Source: Papio anubis (taxonomy: Eukaryota; Chordata; Mammalia; Primates; Cercopithecidae). From it: a DNA stretch of 64,000 nt. The stretch is taken from assembly GCF_008728515.1 (NCBI RefSeq), contig NC_044985.1, positions 78,964,155 through 79,028,154 of the forward strand, written 5' to 3'. The notes beneath the pieces are model-generated. The model was not told the origin of the DNA. It did not search any database and saw only the letters and a program-made list of their open reading frames with translations. Position 1 is the first letter of the stretch. Each line of letters begins with the position of its first letter. A program made the translations under genes and the position numbers. This document shows, piece by piece, positions 13,601 through 24,668 of the stretch.

Positions 13601-14829
13601 TTGAAATAATTAGTAATAAATAAATTCAAAAATTTTTAACCTGTTCTTAATGAGTTTTAAATCATAGAGTTTTTGGTGTGATAGGGTACCCTATGCCAAA
13701 AGTTATTGATTGAAAAAAATCACCAAAGTAAAACAAAGTCAAGAACTTTATCTTTGGCAAATAGCTCTTCCCTAAGTAAAGAACAGGGCCTACAGCTCCT
13801 TATTTCAGAAATATTTTGCATATTAGAAAATGGGGGAAACCATTGGGACAGTTTTTTAGGGCAATAGAATTAACCAGGTCACTGAATTGCTTTATTTCAC
13901 AGAATTCAATGCTGGCAAAGAGGTATCCCTTTAAAATTCCCCCTATGCCTTTCTTCAATAGTTATCATAAAGAAAGAGAACTGAAGCTTTGAGACTTTAA
14001 TTTGTTCTGCTCTCCCTTTACCTTAAGCATATGAAAATGGAATTATGTTAAATACATTGTTGGGAACATGAAAGAGATCAATTTTTAACACTCTCCAGAG
14101 TTACACTGATCCAGTGAAAATCTTCTAAGTCTTCATACTCTGCATCATGCTTTTACTGCAGCATCATTCTCTATTAATTGGAATTTGGTGTAAGGATCAT
14201 CTTGGATCCCTTTTATTGTCAAATAACAAAGGGACATGAGAAGGTGATTCTTCCAAAAGGCCTTTCCACATCACTGTTCTTAGGAGTAGACTTCTAGGAA
14301 GCCCCTGGTGCAATGTCAATTTTTAAAAATCTCTTAATATGTTTTTCCTTTTATCTTCAAGTTTTTAAAAAAGGGTAAGTCCTTAAGTCAGTGCAAAACA
14401 GAAAATCTCTATAAAGAAGACTGTACAGTAAATTTCAGTTGATTTTGTGATCTATTTGCCACTTCTTGTGGTACTAGTAACCTATTTTTGTTCTGAGAAA
14501 GCCATCCATAATTAATCCATGCAGTGTGTGTGTGTGTGTGTATGTATGTGAGTTATAGAAAAAAAATTTTAATTTTGTTGGGATATTAAGTTTGAATTCA
14601 GAATTACTACCTTTGTAGTTGAGTCAGAGTATCTCTAAAACACCTAAAGGAGTTGTTATTCTTATGAAGACACCAAAAGCGATATAAATACTTTTTTATA
14701 ATTTTTTAATTTTTAATTTTTATGGATATGAGATATAAATACTTAATTAAAAAATCTAATTTTTTGACAATAAAGAAACCTATGTATCTACTTTTTCATT
14801 TGCAATCAAAAGATTATTATAATTTTATT
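10669..14829. other. about 4.2 kb of unique noncoding sequence
   Basis: I recognise no repeat family and no gene. Open frames (up to 111 codons, 12776-13111 plus) lack motifs and coding character. A short TG tract lies at about 14525-14548. The low density of repeats contrasts with the rest of the window. Confidence 0.35.
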
Positions 14830-15055
14830 AATCATCCTAAAAAATCAACTTACGTTTGGTTCCTATTTTATTAATTTATTTTATTATTTTCTTTTTTCCA
14901 CTTTCTTTGGTTATTCTTGATGTTCTTTTTCTAACTTTTTGACATGTCATCTTAGCTCGTGGATGTTCATACTGTATTCTTTTTGTTACATTTATTCATG
15001 GCTATAAATTTCTCTCTAGCATTTCTTTATCTGAATTCCACATGTTTGATAAAGG
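14830..15055 (-). mobile_element. older L1 ORF2 fragment
   Basis: The sequence resembles antisense L1 ORF2: an A-rich stretch before 'GGTTCCTATTTTATTAATTT', then 'GGCTATAAATTTCTCTCTAG' and 'GAATTCCACATGTTTGATA'. It is more diverged than the neighbouring L1 at 15312, so it belongs to an older subfamily. It is non-coding. Confidence 0.55.
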
Positions 15056-15311
15056 CTCTACTCCCGTGGGATTGTAGGTTATAAATACATATATTTAGTT
15101 AAGACTGTCAGCAGCCTCCTTTCCAAACATACAGAAAAGGCCTGCCAAAGAATTAAGTTAATGCACAGAACAAACTAAACCCAAGAATTCAGAAAAAAAA
15201 AACTTGACCCATGATGTCTTTGACTTTCTAGTTATATAGGAAAAAAAATTACTGTTTTGGTAAACCTTGTTGAATCAGGTTTTTGCAATTTCAAAATGAA
15301 AGAATCTTAAC

Positions 15312-16326
15312 AAACCTGACAAAAACAAGCAATGGGGAAAGGATTCCCTATTTAATAAATGGTGTTAGGAAAACCGGTTAGCCACAGGCAGAAAACTGAA
15401 ACTGGGCCCCTTTCTTACACTTCATACAAAAATTAACTCAAGATGGATTAAAGACTTAAACATAAGACCTAAAACCATAAAAACCCTAGAAGAAAACCTA
15501 GGCAATACCATTCAGAACATAGGCATGGGCAAAGACTTCATGATTAAAATACCAAAAGCAATGGCAACAGAAGCCAAAATTGACAAATGGGATCTAATTA
15601 AACTAAAGAGTTTCTGCACAGTAAAAGAAACTATCATCAGAGTGAGTAAGCAACCTACAGAATGGGAGAAAAATTTTGCAATCTATCCATCTGACAAAGG
15701 GCTAATATCCAGAATCTACAAGGAACTTAAACAAATTTACAAGAAAAACACAAACAACCCCATCAAAAAGTGGGCGAAGGATATGAACAGACACTTCTCA
15801 AAAGAAGACATTGAAGCAGCCAACAAACATGAAAAAAAGCTCATCATCACTGGTCATTACAGAAATGCAAATCAAAACTACAATGAGATACCATCTCATG
15901 CCAGTTAGAATGGCGATCTTTAAAAAGTCAGGAAACAACAGGCGCCGGAGAGGATGTGGAGACATAGGAACACTTTTACACTGTTGGTGGGAGTGTAAAC
16001 AGTTCAACCATTGTGGAAGACAGTGTAGCAATTCCTCAAGGATCTAGAACCAGAAATACCATTTGACCCAGCAATCTCATTACTGGGTATACACCCAAAG
16101 GAATATAAATCATTCTACTATAAAGACACATGCACACATATGTATACTGCAGCACTATTCACAATAGCAAAGACTCGGAAACAATCCAAATGCCCATTAG
16201 TGATAGACTGGATAAAGAAAATATGGCACGTATATACCATGGAATACTATGCAGCCATTAAAAAGGATGAATTCATGTCCTTTGCAGGGACATGGATGAA
16301 GTTGGAAACCATCATTCTCAGCAAAC
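15312..16326 (+). mobile_element. L1PA/L1PB ORF2 C-terminal fragment without 3' end (pseudogene)
   Basis: Close similarity to the last third of L1 ORF2, the reverse transcriptase/endonuclease protein of LINE-1. It starts at 'AAACCTGACAAAAACAAGCA' and stops at 'ATCATTCTCAGCAAACT'. The frame is broken: one segment at about 15525-15835 reads [20 protein letters not shown] and so on. A shifted frame then carries the '[20 protein letters not shown]' zinc-region segment (15835-15990), and a third frame carries 'YTMEYYAAIKKDEFMSF' (16140-16326). There is no ORF2 stop, 3' UTR or poly(A). It is flanked by an imperfect 14-bp repeat (about 15298-15311 and 16334-16347), a possible target duplication. Confidence 0.9.
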
Positions 16327-16401
16327 TAAAATAGAAAGAATTTTGACTAATTCTATGTTAATGGCTGATAAACCCCACTGCACAAACTGTTTCTTGTTCC
16401 A

Positions 16402-16437
16402 TAGCATTAGAGAACCAGGTAGCATTTGAGAACCAGG
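16402..16437. repeat. 18-bp tandem duplication
   Basis: Two adjacent 18-bp units, TAGCATTAGAGAACCAGG and TAGCATTTGAGAACCAGG, with one mismatch, in unique sequence just downstream of the L1 fragment. Confidence 0.85.
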
Positions 16438-16804
16438 ATATACAACCAGTTTCCCGAGGATACTGTTTCTACTGACAGCCTCCCTGAGCCGTGAAGTGTC
16501 ATGAGCTATCACTTCTGAGAATCAACTAACTTCAGCACTCTTCTCTAAAAGTCTTGTTTTTGTATGTTTGGTTGGTTTTTCCCAAGCAATTTTTCTGTAA
16601 TTTAAGTGAGCTTCTTCTATGGATATAAGAAAACTTGATTCTAGGTCAAGATTTCACTATAAAATAATTGTGGCTATATATGCATAGTTACCTAGAACAT
16701 AAATTGCACACTTTCCCTCTGATTTCCATTCAATGATCATAATGACTTCATAAAAATAATTCCAAGCTGATCATAAATTATTTTCCACCATTCAAATAGC
16801 ATTT

Positions 16805-17240
16805 TACTTAAAAGAATGATGCACAAATAGCATTTTAGTCAGGTTCCCAACAGGAAACAGATGGAACACTGAAGATAATTCACAGAGAGTTATCTTAACA
16901 CTCAAGATAATTACATAGAGACTATTTATAAAGATATCAACAGAGTGAGGAGAGCCATAAAAGATGATTCTGTAACCAAGGTTTATTAACATCAAAGGGA
17001 CAAGAGGAGGAAGCAGTTACTACAAAAGAGGAGAGAATTATGTAGGAGAGGCTACTTTGAAAGAAGCAGTTACCTTCAGTTAGAGTAATAAAAACAGTCC
17101 AAGGCACTCTTACACAGAGGAAGCCAAGGAAGTAAATTCCTTGACCTCATTCACCTACTTTCTGACAGCTTGTCATGACTTCTTATTGGTCAAACCCAAC
17201 CAGAAAGGGCAATAAAGTCTGTTTCCATAATTTGTACAGC
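16805..17240. repeat. probable ancient interspersed repeat, family not identified
   Basis: The layout ('GTTCCCAACAGGAAACAGATG', 'CTATTTATAAAGATATCAACA', later 'CTTATTGGTCAAACCCAACC') feels like a dispersed mammalian repeat that I have seen before, but I cannot name it. No coding capacity is visible. Confidence 0.3.
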
Positions 17241-17489
17241 CAGTCTGGGGAAAGAAATGGGGTGGGTAAAGTGTGAGAGTGGAGCTAAAGGAGTGAAGAA
17301 GTGGTAAAGAGATAAGAACATAAAAAGGAGTGTAGCTTAAAGCCTTTCTTATTAATCCTCATCTTATCAAAACTATTCAACTAATATTTTTTTCTTGGTT
17401 GGAAATTGTTTGTTTATAAAAACATAATAGGTTAGAGTATAGATAGGCTTCTGTATTAATGAAACCCCTGAAAATAATGAGTTAAAGAA

Positions 17490-17840
17490 GTAAGCATTGA
17501 TCTCTCAGACACCTCCCAAGGTGAGTGGCCAGCTTGGGAGAGTAGCTCCACTCCATTCAGTTACCAAGGGGTCATGTTCCTTTTACCCTGGTGCTCTACC
17601 ACACCCTGGGGCATAGTTCTCATCCTATGGTCAGGTTGAATCTTGAGCATGTCCATGTTCCAGCTACAGGACATGGAAAAGGGGTGAGCTCAGAGCAAGT
17701 AAGTGAGTGAGAACAGAGTGGCACACATCTCGTGCCCATATATTTCCTGCCGTGGAACTTTGTCACACAGCACTCACAGCAAAAGAACCTGGTGATGTTT
17801 TAGTTGTGTGAACATGTCCCAGGAAACAGAGAAAAATACA
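17490..17840. repeat. probable ancient interspersed repeat, family not identified
   Basis: A GC-richer block containing 'GGGAGAGTAGCTCCACTCCA', 'GGGGTCATGTTCCTTTTACC' and 'GAGTGGCACACATCTCG'. It resembles a dispersed mammalian repeat, possibly LTR-derived. The family and orientation are uncertain. Confidence 0.3.
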
Positions 17841-19734
17841 TTTTGCAAGGTGGACAACTAACAGTATGCCTGTAGGTAAAATCCTGAGTTTTCTTTAATT
17901 TTAAGAGTTACAAGTGTGGATCTTGTAACTAACAGGCTTACTTTTAAAGCTCCTTCTTCTTATAGAGGTCCCATGTTTTTTTAGCTAAAATCTACCTTTG
18001 TGAACATATTTAAATACAACCTAATAAGATTATTGTTTAATGATAGAGAACGATTTCTCAGTGTATCTCACTCAAATCATTCATTTTCAAACACATGATG
18101 GAGGACCCTCTACAGTTTTATCCCTAAATTTTTCTAATCTCAACAAATCCAAAGTTTCCTATTCCAAAAGGATATGCCTGATCTTAGCAATTAGTTCCTT
18201 TTAATGAAAATGAAAAGGGTTATGGTAAAAATCTGTAGATATAACCAAGATATTGAATAAAACCCCATCATATTGAATAAAGTAAAACATGGGCTAGATA
18301 TAATCACATTGGGATCTGAGGAATGATACAAAGGCAGACTCAGTAAATAGGCAGAAGATTCTCAGAAAAAGAGAGCGAAAGTAGTACAATTCCCACAGTA
18401 AGATGAACTGTAGTCAAATATGAATTGTGAATTCTACCTGCATCTCACCAGTGCTGCCTAGAATTGTGAAATTCTTGGAGATACTCTTTTATATTTACAT
18501 AATAGATTTCTCGCACTTTAATTTTAATTCTGTAGGAAGATAATTTATTCTATGTGCCCAGACTGAGATTTCTGAATCCCTTTCCTTTTTAAAACAAAGC
18601 TAGGCAGAAGGGGAAATGTCAGCCCAGTAAAATCCTTAACAATGTACCTGTTTTAGATATGTCTAAAGACCCCATGCATTGCTTTGTATATTTAAGAAAG
18701 AACTGCCTGACCTGAAGATTAAATCATATTTTCTAAATTATTATACAAATACCAGCATTTGACCTAGTCCCTTTAGCATAATTTTTGTATTCTTTCAAGG
18801 TTTGCTAATTAAATCATTAAAACATGGTTGATGCCATGAATTAAATCACTCTTTTTTCATTTGTACTTGTACAAATTAATTTCAAATAGAATCAAGAAAG
18901 TAAATATAGCAGTCATCTTCTGTCTTGAAAGATACACAAAATGCTTGGTGGAGATTTTAATGCGGTTATTAGTATTCAACCTACTATCAAAAAGTCTCTT
19001 CTTTAAGTATCAATCTTTCGCATTTAACATTTTTTTCAAGATTAAGAAGTTCACATTTTTAACATTGTGCACTTATTTTTGAATGAATAGTTTCATGCAA
19101 GTCCCACATGTGAGTTTAGCAGAATTTCAATACTTTGATATTTATACAGATTTCTAAACTAACCCAGAGGTCACTTCGAATCTATCTTTCTTATCTATTT
19201 TATTGTATTTCTACTTCAGTTATTCTCTAACTATATCACATGTTTCGAAGAATCATATTGTATAATTCAGTCACTGGACTTCTTTTACTTCTATTACCAT
19301 TATCTATCATTTGACTTGTTGAGTAACTATAATTATCATAAAGTTTTTCTTTAAACTTTTGGGCATTAAGTTTGCAACTATCAATATTGTCCAAAATCAA
19401 AGCTTTCACATGAAAAAAATTCTTTCCAAATTCGAACTTAAATTTAGAAATACAAAACATAACTAAACAACAGCTTCATCTAGGGCAAACCCAGAAATAC
19501 ATTTAGTAAATCATGTTCAATCTTTTCAAAATTCAAAGATCTGCCCTCCTACACTCTAAAAGTGTCTGAACATTCATTTTGAAGTTATTTTTAAATGCAC
19601 TCCTCCAATAAATTAAAATTCACATTATTCTACATTAAAAATATTAGGACAGCATGAAGTCATTTGTAAGACTTTTTTCAAAAAGTTAATCATAAATGCT
19701 TAAGAATAAGAATGTTTCAAGAGTCATTTAACCT
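17841..19734. other. unique noncoding sequence, nothing recognised
   Basis: AT-rich, with no motif-bearing open frame (longest about 74 codons) and no repeat that I can assign. Confidence 0.35.
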
Positions 19735-20000
19735 ACATATACACCCACCTCCACCAATTTCGGAGACAACTGTATCAAACATACCCCAGCCAGATGGAAA
19801 TCTAAATCTCATAAGAAACAAATTCTATAATCCACTACTCACTGTCAGGAAATTATCCTTTATGTTTAAACTACAAAGCTCAGGCTACAGATTAAGCCTG
19901 TTTCCTCTAGTTCTATTCTTGGTGGAGGAGAAAAACAGATGGACACAGTCCGTCATGTAGTTGAAAACAATAATTAGGTCACTTCTTTCTCCAACATAAG
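19735..20000 (-). mobile_element. L3/CR1-type LINE fragment
   Basis: The complement of a CR1/L3 3' segment is visible: 'GTCAGGAAATTATCCTTTAT', then 'CTGTTTCCTCTAGTTCTATT', 'AGGAGAAAAACAGATGGACA' and 'GTTGAAAACAATAATTAGGT'. It is heavily decayed and non-coding. Confidence 0.55.
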
Positions 20001-20754
20001 GCAGAAAAAAAGTTCTTTGGGTATTTTTGTATGTATTTTATTTCCTAAACATGTAAGTGGAGACATTCTGTACAAAAAAATCAGCTGGTAGGCAATGTTT
20101 GTTCTTAGGAGTCTCATCTTCTAGGTATCAGCAACCTCATGTTCCCTCCTTATTTGTCCCTGTCTGAAATACCTTAGAATCATTGCAGAAGAATATGAGA
20201 TAGAAATGAGAGGAACAAGGGCTTTGTCAGACCTAACTGAGCCCAGTGCTTCGTTTTTGCCTGAGAGCTTCATGGATCTGCAGTAAAGCAACAGGCATAC
20301 AGCACATTGAGATACCAAGTGAAAGAGGTGCAAGTTCCTATTAAGGAGTCTGAGCAGTGAAGAATCTACATGAGCAATAATGGGAACTGCAGGTGTGCAT
20401 TCAGCGTCTGGGACTTCTATTTCAAGGCAAAGTGTTTTTCATTTCAGAAAAGCTATAAGGCAAGAATGGCCATTGGAATAAAAACTTAAATTGGGTCTAG
20501 AATGGAGAGCAATCTTAAGACCTCAGCCATATGGAGAAAGTGTAACAAAACTTGGAGAACATGGAGGTATCACCAGCTTCCTACAACCTGCATCAGAGGT
20601 TAACAGAGGACACAAGGGAGGAAGGCAGACATCAGTAGCAGAGAGCTCACGTTTGTTTGTTCACAGACATTCATGCCTTGATGGAGCCAACTTGATCAAA
20701 ACTTACCATGCAGGATTTCAATCTTAATTAAGAATTAAGCTTTTCAATTACATA
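20001..20754. other. unique noncoding sequence, nothing recognised
   Basis: No gene, repeat family or regulatory structure was recognised here. Confidence 0.35.
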
Positions 20755-20925
20755 TTCATATATTTTTTAGTATTTACCACAAGTATCTACTATGGAATAG
20801 CAGTGAGAAAAACAGGGAAAAAATTCCTGCTTTATGGAGCTTACATTCTAGTGTGACAAAAAATAAACAAGATAATAAGTAAAACACATTATATAGTGAT
20901 AAATGCTATAGTGAAAAAACACAAC
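20755..20925 (-). mobile_element. L2-like LINE fragment interrupted by the HERV-W insertion
   Basis: 'GGAGCTTACATTCTAGTGTG', with the preceding 'TTCCTGCTTTA' and following 'AAATAAACAAGATAATAAG', resembles the complement of the L2 terminal region. The HERV-W copy was inserted at its right edge. Confidence 0.5.
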
Positions 20926-20938
20926 AGTATGGCATTTT
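20926..20938. repeat. target-site duplication, copy next to HERV-W 3' end
   Basis: AGTATGGCATTTT directly abuts the A-rich tail (T-rich on this strand) of the HERV-W copy. It matches 26370-26382 with one mismatch. Read on the element's strand, the target reads TT/AAAG at the nick, close to the L1 endonuclease preference TT/AAAA. Confidence 0.9.
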
Positions 20939-20972
20939 ATTTTTATTTTTATTTATTTATTTATTTATTTTT
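20939..20972 (-). other. A-rich retrotransposition tail of the HERV-W copy
   Basis: T-rich on the plus strand, arranged as TTTTTA and TTTA units. On the element strand this is an A-rich tail expanded into (AAAT)n, directly after the end of R. It marks L1-mediated insertion of a polyadenylated RNA. Confidence 0.9.
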
Positions 20973-21300
20973 GCAGTTGCAAGATTTAATAGAGTGGAAA
21001 CAGAGCTCCCATACAATGGGAGGAGATCCAAAAGGGGGTTTCCACTGCCAGTTCAGATGCCTGGGTTTATATCCCAATCATTGTCCCTCCCTCTGTGCTC
21101 TCAGGCGATACATGATTTGACTATTTCTTCACCTCCTGCTTTTAGCCTAATTGGTATTTTAGCTAGCCCTCTTTACTACCAATTGGTCGGGTGTGAGCTG
21201 AGTTACAAGCCCTGTGTTTAAAGGTGGGTGCTGTCACCTTCCCCAGCTAGGCTTAGGAATTCTTAGTCAGCCTAGGAAATCCAGTTAGTCCTGTCTCTCA
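20973..21300 (-). repeat. 3' LTR of HERV-W copy (U3-R only, LTR17 type)
   Basis: On the minus strand it begins TGAGAGACAGGACTAACTGG (complement of 21300) and ends in CTTGCAACTGC. A TATA box (TATAAA on the minus strand, about 21068-21073) sits about 25 nt ahead of the inferred start of R (about 21042). ATTAAA, the poly(A) signal, lies shortly before the R end. CCAAT-like motifs lie around 21150 and 21178. U5 is missing, as expected for a cDNA copied from a polyadenylated transcript. Confidence 0.9.
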
Positions 21301-21600
21301 GTTCTCCTTCTCAACAGGAAAACCCAAGTGCTGTTGGGGAGGTTGGCTGATGACCGCTCTAACTGCTTCCTGCTGAATTGGGGTGTAGTAGGGGACATGC
21401 AGTTGAGATTTCCTCTGGAGAGGTGCCTTCAATGTCATCAACATCGGAGCATGGGCTAGCAGGCTGGTCCAGGGGTCCAAGGTAGATCTTAGTCATGGAC
21501 TGCATCTGGGGCTCCATTTGAAGAACCATTTGTGGTTTTACAGTTTGATTCTGGAAGAGACAAACTTTGCAAGGAGGTTAAAGATACAGGGATTGAAATG
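21301..21600 (-). pseudogene. HERV-W env 3'-end remnant
   Basis: The sequence immediately upstream of U3 on the minus strand corresponds to the last part of env (the transmembrane subunit tail) and the segment before the LTR. Only this end survives. The surface subunit, fusion region and most of the transmembrane subunit are absent, so it cannot make an envelope protein. The junction with pol sequence near 21600 is abrupt, an internal deletion. The assignment rests on position and on resemblance to the family's env terminus. Confidence 0.6.
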
Positions 21601-22205
21601 TATGGCCTGAAGTGCAGGGGATTATTTCTTTGGCACACTTCACAGGCCCTTGATAGTTTTGAAAAGGCCTGGCCCAGTAAATGATTTGGCCATTTGGTGG
21701 GTGCTATCAGTGTCTAAGTGAAAGGTTTGGTGAAGGGTTTTAAGTAATTTCCATTGGTTAGCTGCAGGCAAAAGTGTTTTTCCTTCTTTGGCGGCTAGCC
21801 ATCCTGAGGGGAGGAAACTATGTCCTTGTGAAGTTCCCCATTCTATTTATTCGGCTGAGTACTGGGGCTTGGTTTCCTGGAGGGGATTACCCCATACTAG
21901 GGGTCTTTCTATAAGCATTTCTAATGGAGGGTCCTGCCTTATGGCTCTTTTGGCTTCAATATCCATTTACCGGCTCCCTTCTATTTCACTTTCTTTTCCT
22001 TTCTGATGACCCCAGCAGTGTAAGACTGCCACCTCTTTAGGTTTCTGTACAGCCAATAATAATCTCTTAATGGCTTCCTGATGTTTGATAGGTGTTGCCT
22101 CAGAAGCTAGGAATTCCCTCTCTCTCCATATTGCTGCATGGGCATGGAGAACTAGGTAAGCATACTGAGAGTGTGCACATATATTTACCCTTTTTCCTTC
22201 TCCTA
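21601..22205 (-). pseudogene. HERV-W pol remnant: RNase H C-terminal part and integrase N-terminal zinc region
   Basis: Translating the minus strand below 22205 gives an RNase H-like segment (VNIYAHSQYAYLVLHAHA, about 22100-22190). It is followed by a segment with HCWGHQKG (about 22000). A later stretch carries spaced His and Cys residues (HQTFHLDTDSTHQ ... CEVCQRN, about 21640-21760), which fits the HHCC zinc-binding domain of integrase. The segment joins directly to the protease remnant, so the whole reverse transcriptase is missing here. Several in-frame stops are visible. No activity is possible. Confidence 0.7.
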
Positions 22206-22480
22206 ATTCTAGTGTATAATGGCCCCTGCTTTTGCTAAGATGTCTCTCCCTAACAAAGGAGTGAGGCTATCAGACATAAGGAAGGCATAAGAGAAGAGTA
22301 AAGTTCCCCAGTTACAACTTAGTGACTGGGAGAAGTATCTAGTGACTGCCTGTCTTAGGACCCCTGAGATAGTGACAGATCTGGAGTACAGTTGTCTGGA
22401 ACAGGAGAGTAAGACTGAGAAGACTGTGCCAGTGTCCAGGAGACAGTTAACTCCCTGGCCCTCAATGGTCAAGCATACCC
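22206..22480 (-). pseudogene. HERV-W retroviral aspartic protease remnant
   Basis: The minus-strand frame 22209-22472 shows the aspartic protease hallmark LLDTGTVFSVL (catalytic Asp-Thr-Gly) and, near its end, LLGRDILAKAG, matching the conserved C-terminal Gly-Arg-Asp segment. In a virus this enzyme cleaves Gag and Gag-Pol. The order after gag nucleocapsid and before pol is normal, but the piece is detached from functional gag and truncated into an RNase H segment by deletion. Confidence 0.8.
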
Positions 22481-23563
22481 AGGGCTCTGTGAGGGTGATG
22501 GCATGGGCTGGCGCTTGCCCCAGGCACCCTCAGTCCTGCTGCTGGATCATCTGGTTAGTGGCTTCTGACTCAGAGGACCTTCATCCCCTGGGGCAGTGGG
22601 CCTTCCAGTAATTCCCTTAACATAAGGGGTATGGACGAGGGGGTGGCTTATTTCTATTCGGACAATCTATTTTAAAGTGTCCCTGTAGACTGCACTGGAA
22701 GCAAGCCCTATTGGGCATTTGATTTGCCCAGCCTTTCCCTTTTTCAGAGCCTCCAAAGTCTGCTTGCCTGAGGGCCGTGACTAAAGCGGTGGCCTTTTTT
22801 TATTTTATCTCATTTGTCCCATTCCACCTGCTCCTCCTGATCTCTACTATATAAAACCGAGGTTGCCAAGTTCAGTAGGGTTTCTAAGTTTTGCTCCCGG
22901 CCTAAGGTGGACTTTTGAAGTTTTTTCTAATATCTGCAACTGACTGAGTGATAAACGTATCCTTTAAGATTAGTTGACCTTCAATAGAGTCAGGTGACAG
23001 CGACATATGCTTCCTCAATGCCTCCCTTACTCTCTCCAGAAAGGCAGTAGGATTTTCTTCCTTTCCCTTTGTTATAGTGGACATCACTGAATAATTTACA
23101 GGCTTCTTCACAGTTTTCCTTAGTCCTTCTGGCACACAAGTTAGCAAATGTCTGCGGCACCAATCTCCATCTTCTGATTCTGTGTCCCAGTGAGGGTCTA
23201 CACTGGGAACTGCCTGCCGGCCTGTGGGGAATTGCTCTCTTTCTTCTGTTGTCATCCTATTATTGACCTGACTGAGATACCAGAGATCGCCAAACTCTCA
23301 AGCTGTAGTTATGGCGGCACTTCTCTCATTTGGGGTTAGTATCTGATCTAGCAGTAACATTGTATCCCCCCATGTCAGATCAAAGGATTGTCCAAACCCT
23401 TGTAAAACATCAATATAGTCATCAGGGTTGTCTGAGAATTTACCTACGTCTATTTTAATTTGCTTCAAGTCTGAGAGGGAAAAAGGTACATACACTCTGA
23501 CTGGGCCAAATTCTCCAGAATACATCTTAGTGGAGTTTTTGCCTTGGGGGGAACATTTCCCAT
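22481..23563 (-). pseudogene. HERV-W gag remnant (short matrix start, capsid, nucleocapsid)
   Basis: On the minus strand an ATG at about 23563 opens a peptide starting Met-Gly-Asn, the pattern of a myristoylated gag start. It runs out of frame with what follows, and most of the matrix region is missing. Capsid is recognisable in one frame from 23525 to 22902, interrupted by an in-frame TGA at about 23295. It contains EFGPVRVYVPFSL at its start and the major homology-like PTAFLERVREAL at about 23020-23060. A TAG ends it at about 22900. Farther on, at about 22650-22700, CFQCSLQGHFKIDC is a CCHC zinc knuckle of nucleocapsid, followed by a second, degraded one. Non-functional. Confidence 0.85.
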
Positions 23564-23958
23564 CTGAAAAAAGAACATAGGGATGCCAGCACCGCTAGTC
23601 ATTTTCCGATGAGCATTAGTCATAGAGCATCCTCGATGGTCCTAATGCTTATTCCTTTCCAGGGTGCATAACCACCCATGAACCTCTGCTTATCAGATTA
23701 GTTATGCTCACCAATATAGCAGTCCTGCACCTGGTTTCCCGCCTTTCTTGACCACAAAGAAAGCGGTCTGGGCTGCTGGATTCTAGTGGTCCTTTACCAG
23801 CATGCCTAACATTGCCTTTGCACTAATGGGTGAGTTCTAGAGCTGGGCAGGGTTCCTGAGTATTTCTTAACAACCCAGCTGCCCCATCAAGATGCATTCC
23901 CATAAACAACAGTTCTTATGCAAATTTGTTTCAGAGGGTGTGTAGGTAACCTTTTGAG
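23564..23958 (-). other. HERV-W sequence between RNase H-like block and gag start
   Basis: About 400 bp on the element's strand just ahead of the gag ATG. No coding motif is recognised in any frame. It belongs to the retroviral insertion because it lies between recognised HERV-W parts. Confidence 0.5.
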
Positions 23959-24500
23959 TCAGGATTGAGATAGAGTTTTTTGATTCTGTACGTACTTTAA
24001 GGCTTGGCTGAGTGCAAACAGCTTGCACCTTTGAGCAGACCAATTATTGGACAATTGTCTTAACTCTGCTTCTACAAGAGTTTCCCTATCAATTACTGAA
24101 TACCCAGTTTTTTGGTTTTTTTTTTCAATCACCCGGGAGGAACCATCTATCATCCTGTCCTGAAGGGAGTTTCTCCTAGGTCTGGTGGGACTTTTGTATG
24201 GTAATTAAGATTTAAATCCGCTCTTAGGAAATCTGCTGGGTTAAGGAAATTTTCAGTGGTTAATGTTAACTCATCTTTTTCTAACAGAATAGCCCCATAC
24301 TTGAAGATTTTTGAGTTAGTAAGCTACCTTTCTGCTTTTTTTACTTAGGATAGCTCTGAGGTGTGCTCACAATGAGGTTTCCTCTAAAAGTTGTTTTTCT
24401 ACTTTCTTCTGCTAGCACAGCATTTGCCGCTACAGATTAAATGCATTTGGGCCATCTGCGGGTTACTGGGTTAAGGATTTTTGATAGGAAGGCTACTGAT
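23959..24500 (-). pseudogene. pol-like block (reverse transcriptase end / RNase H start) located 5' of gag
   Basis: The minus-strand frame 23959-24153 reads MIDGSSRVIEKKNQ ... ELRQLSNNWSAQRCKLFALS. It has the DGS and SAQ...L.ALS spacing of the N-terminal half of a gammaretroviral RNase H. Upstream, minus-strand translation around 24200-24320 gives ILLEKDELTLTTENFLNPA, which resembles the connection between reverse transcriptase and RNase H. It lies ahead of gag instead of after protease, so the order is abnormal for a simple provirus. It could be a local rearrangement, or a fixed piece of the long HERV-W pre-gag region. It is broken by stops. Confidence 0.65.
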
Positions 24501-24668
24501 TGTCAGTGTTCTCAGTGCTTTCAGGCTACACCCTTGTTTGCACTGACAACAAGGTAGTATTGGAGTGTTACAGGATCATGGAGAAGACGTTCAATTATCA
24601 ATTATAGGTTTTAAATTTACTCTGGCTTTTAAAGGAATAGGGTACACTGTTTTTTTCTTTACTACTTC

